Positions 25,077 through 32,818 of a DNA stretch of 64,000 bases are shown here, piece after piece. Where the stretch lies: assembly GCF_000178855.1 (NCBI RefSeq), contig NZ_ADVG01000003.1, forward strand, positions 1,550,001-1,614,000, in the 5' to 3' direction. The position numbers and the translations under genes were made by a program. Every line of letters begins with the position of its first letter. The stretch's first letter is position 1. The notes under the pieces are model-generated. The model ran no database searches and was not told the origin of the DNA. It worked only from the letters and a program-made list of their open reading frames with translations. This DNA comes from Ktedonobacter racemifer DSM 44963 (GTDB taxonomy: Bacteria; Chloroflexota; Ktedonobacteria; Ktedonobacterales; Ktedonobacteraceae).

Positions 25077-25502
25077 ATGGAAGAGACGTTGAATGTGCAA
25101 ACGCAAGAAAATGGTCAGCAGGGAAAAACGAGAGCCAACTCTCTGGATCTCTTGAGTCCGCGTGTGCTCCTGCATCTTGAGGGCGCGATAGTGCTGCTGG
25201 CTTCGCTTGTGCTCTACACGCTCCATGGAGGCAATTGGTGGCTGTTTGGCTTGCTGCTGCTCACTCCTGATCTCTCGGCCCTGGGCTACCTGGCGGGGAG
25301 CAGGCTGGGCGCGCGCTGCTATAATCTTATGCATACCTACCTGTTACCGGGAGTGCTGGCCGCGTATGGTCTGCTCGGTGGCAAAGAACTGGCCTTTCTG
25401 CTGGCACTGATCTGGTTCGCCCATATCGGCCTGGATCGCGCCCTCGGCTTTGGCCTCAAATACATGACCGAATTTAAAGATACGCACCTTGCCCATGTAT
25501 AG
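25077..25502 (+). CDS. DUF4260 membrane protein
   Basis: 141 aa from the ATG at 25077 (AAAGGAGAG upstream). Core LLHLEGAIVLLASLVLYTLHGGNWWLFGLLLLTPDLSALGY, then the conserved YNLMHTYLLP and IWFAHIGLDRALGFGLKY, which place it in DUF4260. Integral membrane protein of unknown function, probably cotranscribed with its neighbours; the intergenic distances are about 20 bases. Confidence 0.87.
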   Translation: MEETLNVQTQENGQQGKTRANSLDLLSPRVLLHLEGAIVLLASLVLYTLHGGNWWLFGLLLLTPDLSALGYLAGSRLGARCYNLMHTYLLPGVLAAYGLLGGKELAFLLALIWFAHIGLDRALGFGLKYMTEFKDTHLAHV

Positions 25503-25521
25503 TTATGAAGGGAGAAAGAGC

Positions 25522-26325
25522 ATGAGTGATACGAGTGAGATCTGGACCGGCGAGGCCGCGCTCTATGACCAGACGCGCCCCAGCCCGCCACCAGTCCTGG
25601 TCGATATCCTTACACAGTTAATCAACACTCCTCAGCCTGCCCTGGTGGTAGACCTGGGTAGTGGCACCGGCCTCTCGACTATGATGTGGGGTGAGCGAGC
25701 ACAGCGTGTGATTGGCATTGAACCCAACGCCGATATGCGAAACCAGGCCATACACAATGCCGCAAAGCATCCTCATGCTAAGCGCATTGCGTTCCAGGAG
25801 GGGATCTCCCACCAGACTGGCCTACCCGACGGGAGCGTCGACATTGTGACCAGCTCTCAATCCTTTCACTGGATGGAGCCAACCTCGACCCTGGCGGAGG
25901 TCGCGCGTATCCTGCGCCCCGGTGGCCTCTTCGCCGCCTATGATTACTCCTGGCCGCCCACACTTGGCTGGGAAGTTGAGCTAGTGTACCAGGAGGTCGA
26001 TGCGCGCTTCGACGCCCTCTTGCGTGAGCGCGAACTGGAGCAGAATCTCCAGCGCTGGCCCAAGGAGCAGCACCTGGAGCGTATGCACGCGAGCGGCCAC
26101 TTCCGCTTCACACGCGAGCTCCTGCTTCATCACACCGAGCATGGCAATGCCGAGCGCTTTATAGGTATGATCATGACCAATAGATATAGCCATGAATTCA
26201 AGCTGAACACAATCACTGAAGAAGAGATTGGCCTGGCGCAACTCAGAGAGGCCGCGCAACGCTATATCGGTTCCGAGGCCATCCCCTGGTACTTCAGCTA
26301 CAAAGTCAGGATTGGTATTAAATAG
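25522..26325 (+). CDS. Class I SAM-dependent methyltransferase
   Basis: 267 aa. SAM-binding motif I VVDLGSGTGLSTMMWGERA near residue 45, acidic motif II GIEPNADM, post-I region VDIVTSSQSFHWMEPTSTLAEVARILRPGGLFAAYDY, all as in methyltransferase type-11/25 proteins. ATG at 25522, with GGGAGAAAGAG upstream. The substrate is unknown; small-molecule methylation is typical. Confidence 0.9.
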   Translation: MSDTSEIWTGEAALYDQTRPSPPPVLVDILTQLINTPQPALVVDLGSGTGLSTMMWGERAQRVIGIEPNADMRNQAIHNAAKHPHAKRIAFQEGISHQTGLPDGSVDIVTSSQSFHWMEPTSTLAEVARILRPGGLFAAYDYSWPPTLGWEVELVYQEVDARFDALLRERELEQNLQRWPKEQHLERMHASGHFRFTRELLLHHTEHGNAERFIGMIMTNRYSHEFKLNTITEEEIGLAQLREAAQRYIGSEAIPWYFSYKVRIGIK

Positions 26326-26360
26326 AAGCTTTATAACAGCCAGATTTTGGCGTGCGTATA

Positions 26361-26392
26361 ACTAACGTCAGTTGGCTTTGTCTGACTGTTAG
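26361..26392. promoter_or_regulatory. Imperfect inverted repeat resembling the 10199 operator
   Basis: ACTAACGTCAGT (26361-26372) differs by one base from the palindrome ACTAACGTTAGT at 10199-10210, and CTGACTGTTAG follows as a partial complement. It could be a terminator for the methyltransferase operon or a second operator. No promoter core is evident beside it. Confidence 0.35.
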
Positions 26393-26649
26393 CGTAAAGA
26401 CCTATATCACCGCTATTGACTGCGAGGTTGGCGTAAGAAGGGCGATAGGAGAAAGGGCCGAAAAGTACTTTTCCTCTATTATTCCGCTCTATATATGGTG
26501 ATGCTCAGTTTTTCTTATGGCCAGGGGAATGCCGAGGATTCCCTTTGACACTCCCCCGGATACATCCAGGGGGATTCTTCCTTCATCCAGGCGGCTTGCT
26601 CACTCCCATTGCTGAGAGACAGTAGCGGCCTTCCTGTCCAGAAGCGTTT
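26393..26649. other. Spacer with remnant IS605-type end
   Basis: No gene. A CCCCCGGAT...ATCCAGGGGG hairpin near 26552-26575 resembles the imperfect end hairpins of IS200/IS605-type elements and fits the TnpB remnant that follows. Confidence 0.35.
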
Positions 26650-26795
26650 CATGCACTCAACGGTGCATCAGTTCCCGTATGCCCTACGGTACTGAGCGCT
26701 TTTTGCAAAATGTTCATCGCGGCGTTGTGATCTCGATCCAGCACGACACCGCATCCTGTGCATAGGTGAGTTCGGACACTCAGGCTCTTCTTGAC
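26650..26795 (-). pseudogene. C-terminal remnant of a TnpB nuclease
   Basis: The minus strand encodes a 48-codon tail: T-H-L-C-T-G-C-G-V-V-L-D-R-D-H-N-A-A-M-N, then ILQKALSTVG and a TGA at 26650. This is the second half of the TnpB zinc ribbon (CxxC) and the RuvC-III aspartate (DRDHNAA). The gene is cut at 26796 exactly where a small inverted-repeat element begins. Confidence 0.7.
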
Positions 26796-26796
26796 G

Positions 26797-26957
26797 GGTA
26801 TTGTCAACTTAAGCAAAATTGTAGAGATTATATAAGAGAAACATGCCTCAAAGTGGGAATGACGCGCTAATTCGGACAGTGTTTACTGAAGCATCTTGGA
26901 GAAAGTAGCATCGAAGTGGTGAAAGCTCATCAAAAAAATCCTTAAGTTGACAATACC
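26797..26957. mobile_element. 161-bp MITE-like element
   Basis: Perfect 17-bp terminal inverted repeats (26797-26813 GGTATTGTCAACTTAAG and 26941-26957) and no ORF. The terminal GGTATTGTCAA matches the ends of the IS6-family elements at 35487 and 53138, suggesting a non-autonomous derivative of a related IS. It truncates the TnpB remnant. Confidence 0.65.
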
Positions 26958-26959
26958 TT

Positions 26960-27136
26960 AGCGGGTCATACACAACTTTGGTGAAGGATGAGCTTATTGA
27001 GCGAAAGCCGTTTCCTTTGGTCGCAGAGAACAACGACTACGATTTTCTCACTGATCAGCTTATCACTAAAGGTGTGTCAGAGCCAAGATATCATGTGTTT
27101 GCTTTCCAGTGCATGGGGCAATTGACCTATCCTTAA
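26960..27136 (+). pseudogene. Unidentified ORF remnant
   Basis: An open frame leaves the MITE and runs 58 codons to TAA at 27134 (…KDELIERKPFPLVAENN…VFAFQCMGQLTYP). It has no start codon context and no recognised family; it may be the 3' end of a gene lost when the MITE arrived, or chance. Confidence 0.2.
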
Positions 27137-27488
27137 AACATCTTGTGCCAAAAACAAGCACAGCGAATGGTTTCGCACCAGGTCCATACCAAATGGTCAA
27201 CCTTCGGGGAAAATAGCTTACCTTTATGGCTAAAACATACCCCATCGATCTGGAATTGAACTACCATACGTGGTGGCACAGGTCGCTTGTTTGAAGTTTC
27301 ATACAAAAATCACTCGAACATTTGCACAATGTACCACCTACTTGATGAAACCCTGCGCCTCTTTGCCTTTTTCCAAAGTTTAGCAATCTATGTAGAGATC
27401 AGTAGATAACGAGCGATTTTGCAACTCATCAATGTTTCCTGAGTGTGCTTTCGTGATAAGCCGAAATATTCCTTTTGAAGAATATGCA
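27137..27488. other. Spacer, nothing recognised
   Basis: 350 bases upstream of the ArsR promoter, without a convincing frame or RNA. Confidence 0.3.
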
Positions 27489-27525
27489 TTGACGAATATA
27501 TTCTCTTTCGGGTATACTTGGAGTA
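27489..27525 (+). promoter_or_regulatory. Promoter giving a leaderless arsR-type mRNA
   Basis: TTGACG (27489-27494), 18 bp, TATACT (27513-27518). The ATG of the regulator is at 27525, where transcription should start. GAATATATTC, a 10-bp palindrome, lies just inside the spacer (27494-27503) and is a candidate operator. Confidence 0.6.
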
Positions 27526-27875
27526 TGAAAACACTCTGGACTGCTCTGACGGAGCCAAATCGCTTCCACATTGTGGAACTGTTGCGCGATGGCCCTCTGA
27601 CAGTGGGAGAAATCACCGAGCGGCTGGGATTACAGCAGCCGCAGGTGTCGAAGCATCTCAAGGTTCTGAGCGAGGCTGGCATTGTAGAGGTCCAGCCGCA
27701 GGCCAACCGGAGGATTTATAAGCTGAGACGTGAGCCGTTCCAGGAGTTGGAGTCCTGGCTGCAATCTTTTCGTCGCCTCTGGGAAGAACGCTTCGATCGT
27801 CTGGACGATTACCTACTGGAATTGCAGGCCACCGAGCAACCCACCAGCAACCGAAGTGAGGACAAGCATGTTTGA
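27525..27875 (+). CDS. ArsR-type winged-helix repressor
   Basis: 116 aa. Winged helix: ALTEPNRFHIVELLRDGPLTVGEITERLGLQQPQVSKHLKVLSEAGIVEVQPQANRRIYKLR. No metal-binding cysteines, so it belongs to the SRPBCC-linked ArsR group rather than metal sensors. The start ATG lies six bases after the -10 box, implying a leaderless transcript. Its last codons overlap the start of the SRPBCC gene; such pairs are usually an autoregulated operon. Confidence 0.9.
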   Translation: MKTLWTALTEPNRFHIVELLRDGPLTVGEITERLGLQQPQVSKHLKVLSEAGIVEVQPQANRRIYKLRREPFQELESWLQSFRRLWEERFDRLDDYLLELQATEQPTSNRSEDKHV

Positions 27876-28368
27876 TTACCACTCTTTGAGTTCCCGTGTT
27901 GGGGAACAGGAATTCGTCGTAGAACGGCAATTCACCGCGCCACGCACACTGATGTTTCAGGTTTTCACCCAGCCGGAGCATCTCAAGCGCTGGTGGGCGC
28001 CACAGCCGTTCACCATTCCCGTCTGTACCATCGACTTGCGGCCTGGTGGCATCTGGCACTACTGCATGCATTCGCCGGAGGGGCAAGATCACTGGGCGCG
28101 CAGTGTGTACAGCGAGATCGTGCCGCCGGAAAAGCTGGTCTATACCTCGACCTTCGCCGACGAGCATGCCAACCCCATCGAGGGTATGCCGGAGCACCTG
28201 ACCACAGCGATCTTCACGGAAGAGGCTGGTAAAACGAGCGTGATTGCTCGAGTCCAGTTCACCAGTGCAGCGGCGCTTTCAGTCGCTGTCGACATGGGTA
28301 TGCTGCAAGGAATGAGCATGACCTGGGATTACCTGCTCGGGTATGTGCAAGAGTTGCAAGCAAAGTAA
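27868..28368 (+). CDS. SRPBCC/AHSA1-domain protein
   Basis: 166 aa START-like ligand-binding fold: FVVERQFTAPRTLMFQVFTQPEHLKRWWAP at the start, PGGIWHYCMHSPEGQDHWARSVYSEIVPPEKLVYT in the middle, typical of AHSA1 proteins. ATG at 27868 lies within the end of the arsR frame (8-base overlap), with GTGAGGAC before it. Likely binds a hydrophobic small molecule in the cytoplasm; no enzymatic role can be assigned. Confidence 0.9.
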   Translation: MFDYHSLSSRVGEQEFVVERQFTAPRTLMFQVFTQPEHLKRWWAPQPFTIPVCTIDLRPGGIWHYCMHSPEGQDHWARSVYSEIVPPEKLVYTSTFADEHANPIEGMPEHLTTAIFTEEAGKTSVIARVQFTSAAALSVAVDMGMLQGMSMTWDYLLGYVQELQAK

Positions 28369-28423
28369 AGGAGATCTGTACTAGGTATTGACAACGTGCG
28401 CGAAAGTGAACTAAAATTATTAC

Positions 28424-28594
28424 ATGTACTCAGTCGCACCGTTTGCCAAGCAGGTGGGTGTCAGCGTGAAAACGTTGCAGCGCTGGGACCGAGAAGGCAG
28501 GCTCAAAGCCAAACGAACGCTTTCTGGGCGTCGCTCCTCCATTGCATGGCCTGCGGAACTACCGCAACGCGTGAGAAAAGGCGCTCAAGGATGA
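28424..28594 (+). pseudogene. N-terminal remnant of IS607 TnpA serine recombinase
   Basis: 56 codons. The first 37 read Y-S-V-A-P-F-A-K-Q-V-G-V-S-V-K-T-L-Q-R-W-D then REGRLKAKRTLSGRR, the MerR-like DNA-binding helix of IS607 recombinases. The roughly 150-residue resolvase domain with its catalytic serine is missing. The stop overlaps the tnpB start (ATGA), so the internal deletion keeps translational coupling. Confidence 0.75.
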
Positions 28595-29883
28595 AAATCG
28601 CACACAAGATCAGGATGCATCCCACGCCTGAACAGGTGGAGTACCTCAAACGAGCCTGTGGCACGAGGCGCTTTATCTACAACTGGGGGCGGGAACAATG
28701 GGAGAAGCAGTATCAGGCGTACAAAGCCGAGCAGGAAACCGTTCCCCAAGAGCAGCGCCTGCTCAACCCGCCACATGCCCTCGCACTCAAGAAGCAATTT
28801 AACGAGATCCGGGAGCAGGAGTACCCATGGACCTATGACGTCACGAAATGTGTGGTGGAGGGAGCCTTCGACGACCTCAAGAAAGCGTATAACAACTTCT
28901 TTGCGGGCCGAGCGAACTACCCGCAGTACAAGAAAAAGGGCAAGTCGCACGACTCGTTTTATCTCTCCAACGATAAATTTACCTTGGGAAGCCATTGGAT
29001 CTCGATCCCCGGGCTTGGCCGCTTCATCCTCGATCAACGCCAAACGAAGAAGGACCGAGGCAAGCTGCTGCGCAAGCTAGGAACGGTCAATCTGGCAGAA
29101 AAACTGCGCTTCGTCGAAAAGGGAAAAGCAAGCGTTCCCACGAAGAAGCGCAACAAGCGCAAGCACGTCGTGTGTGAACGAGTCAAAATTCTGGGGGGGA
29201 CCGTCAGCTGTGAGGCGGGCCACTGGTACGTCTCCGTTCACGTCGAGATCAAGAGAGAGTGCCCTCCCAAACCTGTCCCAGTGGTGGGGGATGTGGGCTT
29301 GAAGCATGCTGCTGTGGTGAGCGATGGACGCAGGCTTGAGAACCAAAGGCCATTGGCGCTCCATCTCAAGAAACTCGGCAAGCTGCAACGCAAGCTGTCA
29401 AAGAAACAGAAGACGAAAGACCCTCAAACCAAGCGAACCGTGTTCAGCAAGCAGTATGAGAAGCAACGACTCAAGGTCGCGCGCAAGCATCAGCAGATCG
29501 CCAACATCCGGCGGGATGTGCAGCACAAGTTCACGACCGAACTGGCACGCACCTGTGGGGCCATTGGCATCGAAGACCTCAACATCGTGGGGATGATGGC
29601 CAACCGGAAGCTCTCGCGTGCGGTGGCCGATGCCGCGATGGGGCAATTGTTGCAGTTCCTCAAGACCAAAGTGGCCAACGCCGGGGGCGATCTCTTCATC
29701 GCCTCTCGCTGGTTTGCTTCGACCAAACGCTGTTCGTGCTGTGGGCAGGTCAAAAAGCGCATGCCGCTCAAACACCGCACCTATGAGTGCGTGGCCTGTG
29801 GGCTGGTCATCAACCGGGATCTCAATGCCGCCTTGAATTTGCTGTGGTTCGCAACAGAAGAGCTTCGCCAGCTTCACACGTAA
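28591..29883 (+). CDS. tnpB: TnpB RNA-guided nuclease (IS607-type)
   Basis: 430 aa from the ATG at 28591 (MKIAHKIRMHPTPEQVEYL). N-terminal OrfB helix-turn-helix, RuvC-I in VPVVGDVGLKHAAVVSDG (catalytic D), RuvC-II in GIEDLNIVGM (E), zinc ribbon CSCCGQVKKRMPLKHRTYECVACG, and RuvC-III NRDLNAALNLL (D). All key residues are present, so it is probably an active reRNA-guided DNA nuclease. The guide RNA should overlap its 3' end and the element's right end. Confidence 0.92.
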   Translation: MKIAHKIRMHPTPEQVEYLKRACGTRRFIYNWGREQWEKQYQAYKAEQETVPQEQRLLNPPHALALKKQFNEIREQEYPWTYDVTKCVVEGAFDDLKKAYNNFFAGRANYPQYKKKGKSHDSFYLSNDKFTLGSHWISIPGLGRFILDQRQTKKDRGKLLRKLGTVNLAEKLRFVEKGKASVPTKKRNKRKHVVCERVKILGGTVSCEAGHWYVSVHVEIKRECPPKPVPVVGDVGLKHAAVVSDGRRLENQRPLALHLKKLGKLQRKLSKKQKTKDPQTKRTVFSKQYEKQRLKVARKHQQIANIRRDVQHKFTTELARTCGAIGIEDLNIVGMMANRKLSRAVADAAMGQLLQFLKTKVANAGGDLFIASRWFASTKRCSCCGQVKKRMPLKHRTYECVACGLVINRDLNAALNLLWFATEELRQLHT

Positions 29884-30068
29884 AGCTGGCCGTCCTGGAG
29901 AGTGGCTACCGCCGGACGTAAAATGCCTGGGGAGTTGATGTGAGACCGAAACGGGAGGGCTGATCCAAAGGTTCCCGTGCGCTGGCTATCGACGATGAAG
30001 CAGGAAGAACTGACCGCTTGAGGGTGGGTTCGCGCACTTTCGAGTATGAGAAAGGTAGCAGAAAGACA

Positions 30069-30881
30069 ATGGCTACAGTCATCGCACAGAACACCGTTCT
30101 TTCCAAAGACGGTACCGTTATCGAATACTCTCAGGTCGGCCAGGGACCGGCTCTCATCCTGGTGGATGGCGCGCTCTGTTACCGGGAATTTGGGCCGAGC
30201 AAAGCGCTGGCGGCGATGCTTTCACCGCACTTTACTGTGGTGACCTACGATCGCCGTGGCCGGGGCGAAAGTGGCGACACCTTGCCGTACGCTGTTGAGC
30301 GGGAAGTCGAAGATCTCGAAGCCCTCATCGAAGCAGTGGGTGGAACAGCCTTTGTGGCTGGCCAATCCTCCGGGTCCGCGCTGGCGATCGAAGCCGCGAA
30401 CCGTCTCTCTGGCATTACGAAACTGGCGTTGTATGAAGCACCGTTCGTCGTTGACGATACAGGCAAACCGGTGACGCAAGCGTTCCTCGCCCGCCTCAAA
30501 GAGCTGGTGGTGGAGAATCAGCGCACGGAGGCGGTCAAGCTGTTCATGAAGCAGGTCGGCACGCCCGGCTTCATGGTCTCCATCATGCCTCTTATGCCGA
30601 TGTGGCCAAAACTCAAGGCAGTTGCGCACACGCTCCCGTACGACATCAGAACGCTGGTCGATTATGGAGCAGGCAAACCCTTGCCAAGGACGCTGGGCGC
30701 TTCGATCACCGCCTCTACGCTGGTCATGGATGGGGGGAAAAGTCCGACATGGATGCGTCATTCAATGCAAGCGCTGGCACAGACACTGCCCAATGCGAAC
30801 TACCACACCCTGGCAGGGCAGACCCACATGGTCAAGGCGGAAGCCCTTGCTCCTGTCCTGGTTGAGTTCTTCACCGCCTGA
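30069..30881 (+). CDS. Alpha/beta hydrolase
   Basis: 270 aa. Nucleophile elbow AGQSSGSALAIEAAN (Ser about residue 99), oxyanion/acidic region TYDRRGRGESGD, and terminal histidine in LAGQTHMVKAEALAPVL. ATG at 30069 chosen because the protein starts there in the family; the upstream frame to 30018 is unsupported. Cytoplasmic hydrolase of unknown substrate, close to the SRPBCC/TnpB region. Confidence 0.88.
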   Translation: MATVIAQNTVLSKDGTVIEYSQVGQGPALILVDGALCYREFGPSKALAAMLSPHFTVVTYDRRGRGESGDTLPYAVEREVEDLEALIEAVGGTAFVAGQSSGSALAIEAANRLSGITKLALYEAPFVVDDTGKPVTQAFLARLKELVVENQRTEAVKLFMKQVGTPGFMVSIMPLMPMWPKLKAVAHTLPYDIRTLVDYGAGKPLPRTLGASITASTLVMDGGKSPTWMRHSMQALAQTLPNANYHTLAGQTHMVKAEALAPVLVEFFTA

Positions 30882-30883
30882 TA

Positions 30884-31090
30884 CTACGAAGCGAGAAGGT
30901 TATGCAAACAGTTTCTTCCAACGAGATGACTCTCAACCCATCCGTTCATACAAAATTGACCAATGCATTGCTGGTCTGCGGCACCAGTGTCTGAGCGGGT
31001 AAGGCCGACGACCGTATGACCGGCACCGATGAGTTCGCGGACGACGGCGGAACCGATGAAGCTTGTTGCTCCTGTGACAAAAACACGCAT
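30884..31090 (-). pseudogene. Truncated NAD-dependent epimerase/dehydratase
   Basis: The first 37 residues (M-R-V-F-V-T-G-A-T-S-F-I-G-S-A-V-V-R-E-L, then IGAGHTVVGLTRSDTGA) are the complete nucleotide-binding beginning of an extended SDR. The following 30 residues are unrelated and end in a stop; the real protein should be about 280-300 aa. A good AAGGAG site and a strong promoter (31154-31183) remain upstream, so truncation is recent or the stub is still transcribed. Confidence 0.75.
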
Positions 31091-31153
31091 AAGAAAATTC
31101 TCCTTCTTCTGGTAAGATGAAGCGTGAGTGTGATAAAATGAGGTTGCCTCCTT

Positions 31154-31183
31154 ATATTAACGGAGGGGCCCTCACTTTGTCAA
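31154..31183 (-). promoter_or_regulatory. Minus-strand promoter with operator-like spacer
   Basis: Minus strand TTGACA (31178-31183), 18 bp, TAATAT (31154-31159). The spacer contains GAGGG-G-CCCTC, a perfect 5+1+5 palindrome, placed where the divergent TetR gene product (31220) could act. Confidence 0.6.
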
Positions 31184-31219
31184 GGACTACTCTCCAAAGG
31201 CAGAAAGGAGGCGCATAAA

Positions 31220-31807
31220 ATGAACGAGCCAACACCAGCCAACCGCCCCATGCGAGCTGATGCCCAGCGCAACTACGCCAGCCTGCTGAACACGGCGCGA
31301 GTCGCGGTCTCGGAGCGCGGCGCTGACATTGTCCTGGAGGACATTGCCAGGTCGGCTGGGGTCGCGATCGGAACGCTGTACCGCCACTTCCCCACGCGTC
31401 AGGATCTCCTTGAAGCCGTGTTCCTGGATGAGACCAATGAATTGAGGGCGCACGCTGAAGAACTCGCAAGCGCTCCGGTCCCTTTCGACGCCCTGATCAG
31501 CTGGCTTCGTCTCCAGATGGACTTCGCGGCTCGAGGGCGGAGCATGGGAGCAGCCATCATGGCTGCCAAGCACGTTCCGGGAACGAGAATCTATGATGCG
31601 AACAAAGCTATGCACGAGGCGGGAGAAGTACTCTTGCTCCGCGCCCAGGCCGCAGAACAAATCCGAACGGATGTCCATATTCTCGACGTGATACGACTCG
31701 TCTACGGAATCGCCCTGGTGAATGAACATGCGTCCGACCCTGATGGGGCCAACCGCATGCTCGATCTCGTCATCGCCGGAATCAGAACAAAGCCGAGTCG
31801 GGACTGA
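31220..31807 (+). CDS. TetR/AcrR family regulator
   Basis: 195 aa; ATG at 31220 after AAAGGAGG. HTH: RVAVSERGADIVLEDIARSAGVAIGTLYRHFPTRQDLLEAVFLDE. The C-terminal domain resembles the SbtR-like/TetR_C group (AHAEELASAPVPFDALISWLRLQMDFAARG). Divergent from the truncated epimerase gene and its palindromic promoter; in related loci this pairing regulates the epimerase, which is now broken. Confidence 0.88.
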   Translation: MNEPTPANRPMRADAQRNYASLLNTARVAVSERGADIVLEDIARSAGVAIGTLYRHFPTRQDLLEAVFLDETNELRAHAEELASAPVPFDALISWLRLQMDFAARGRSMGAAIMAAKHVPGTRIYDANKAMHEAGEVLLLRAQAAEQIRTDVHILDVIRLVYGIALVNEHASDPDGANRMLDLVIAGIRTKPSRD

Positions 31808-32210
31808 AAGATGGTGTGTCACCTCTCTGCTTGGAGTCGATCTTATTGACGACGGCGTGCGCCAGTTGAGCATGCGCACCGGCTTCGCTGGGAAGTCGAA
31901 AGGCAATCTTGAGGGAGTGCCAACATTGTAACGTTCTCTCAACGGGCATGGAGGCCCAGTACCAGCGAAGCTGACACAGACCGCAAAGGAGATGGGAATA
32001 GTTGGGAAACGTCCAACACATGTTGTAACCACAAGATGTACCCTGCGCTGCCCTCACCCATTTCCCAAATGGTGCGAAACAATTCGTCTCTGGGGCTACT
32101 TCTCTAGATTCTCCATCGTCAATTTCCATGTTTCGCGCTGATGCGGGTCAGTTTCGCCTCAAAAGGTGTGCTGATGAGCACCCAATTTACTATTTGGATA
32201 CATTACTCCA
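31808..32210. other. 400-base spacer, no gene recognised
   Basis: Several overlapping open frames exist on the minus strand (e.g. through 31782-32129), but none resembles a known family and none has a ribosome site. Possibly decayed DNA. Confidence 0.35.
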
Positions 32211-32242
32211 CCTCAGCAATCCTTGAGAGAGGATTGCTGAGG
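32211..32242. terminator. 12-bp hairpin followed by TTATTTTA
   Basis: Arms 32211-32222 and 32231-32242 pair perfectly. The plus strand then reads TTATTTTAG, suitable for termination. Confidence 0.5.
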
Positions 32243-32259
32243 TTATTTTAGTTTAAACG

Positions 32260-32301
32260 TCAATTGAGCAATTCGTCGAGAATCTCTTTGCGTATGTTCA
32301 T
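32260..32301 (-). pseudogene. N-terminal stub of an IS256-family transposase
   Basis: Thirteen codons M-N-I-R-K-E-I-L-D-E-L-L-N then stop, preceded by GGAGGAG. This matches the conserved beginning of IS256-family proteins (M-x-x-R-K-E-x-L-D-E-L-L). The rest of the gene is gone. Confidence 0.45.
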
Positions 32302-32818
32302 GTTTCTCCTCCTCCATCTTCCGCAATATCTCTTTATTCATTGTCTCCACTACACAAAGAATTTTACAGTACCTACCTCTCTCGATTTTTTTGATGATCA
32401 TGCTCTTCATTCCTTTAACGAGATGGTTGGGAAGTGGGGCGAGAGAACACCTCGCGGCTAACGCTCTCGCTGCTGCTCGTCAATGACGAGTCCGAGAAAG
32501 TAACCGACACCGAGATCATGGGCCTGCTTGATGTGACTCCTTTTTCGTCCCGACTCCCCATGTTTGCCGGTCGCCTGCGATGAGTTTGGGACCACATTGG
32601 TGTCTTATACATGAAAAGGGATTGATACCGGAGATCTGCCCGAGGCGAAAGCTGGACTGCTTCTGCTCACAATGAGCAGTAATTCGCTCCTCCCTTTTCG
32701 CGCGCGAGCACATGCACACGCGCTGCGTGAGCACCGCAATCCGGAGCCATCGGGGCCTCGACTTTCAGAGCAATTAGGAACTGTTCGAAGGCAACAAGCA
32801 TTGAAAGGAAATGAACGC
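32302..32818. other. 500-base spacer upstream of an SDR gene
   Basis: The frame from 32672 is continuous with the SDR gene, but its first 49 residues are unlike any SDR. No other feature was recognised. Confidence 0.35.

Larger units (their letters stand above)
28385..29930 (+). mobile_element. IS607-like element with a gutted recombinase gene
   Basis: Carries the HTH-encoding beginning of an IS607 serine recombinase gene overlapped by a full tnpB. The catalytic resolvase domain is gone, so the element can no longer move itself. Ends are approximate: the left end is placed at the GGTATTGACAACGTG just after the SRPBCC gene, the right end in the sequence after the tnpB stop, which should also encode the guide-RNA scaffold. 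Confidence 0.65.

Noticed and set aside
28396..28590. N-terminal extension of TnpB from the upstream start
   Set aside because: The 65 extra residues are out-of-frame reading of the recombinase remnant; the TnpB family starts at the ATG at 28591.
31187..32032. 281-codon minus-strand frame over tetR and its downstream spacer
   Set aside because: Overlaps a convincing TetR gene and lacks any domain similarity.
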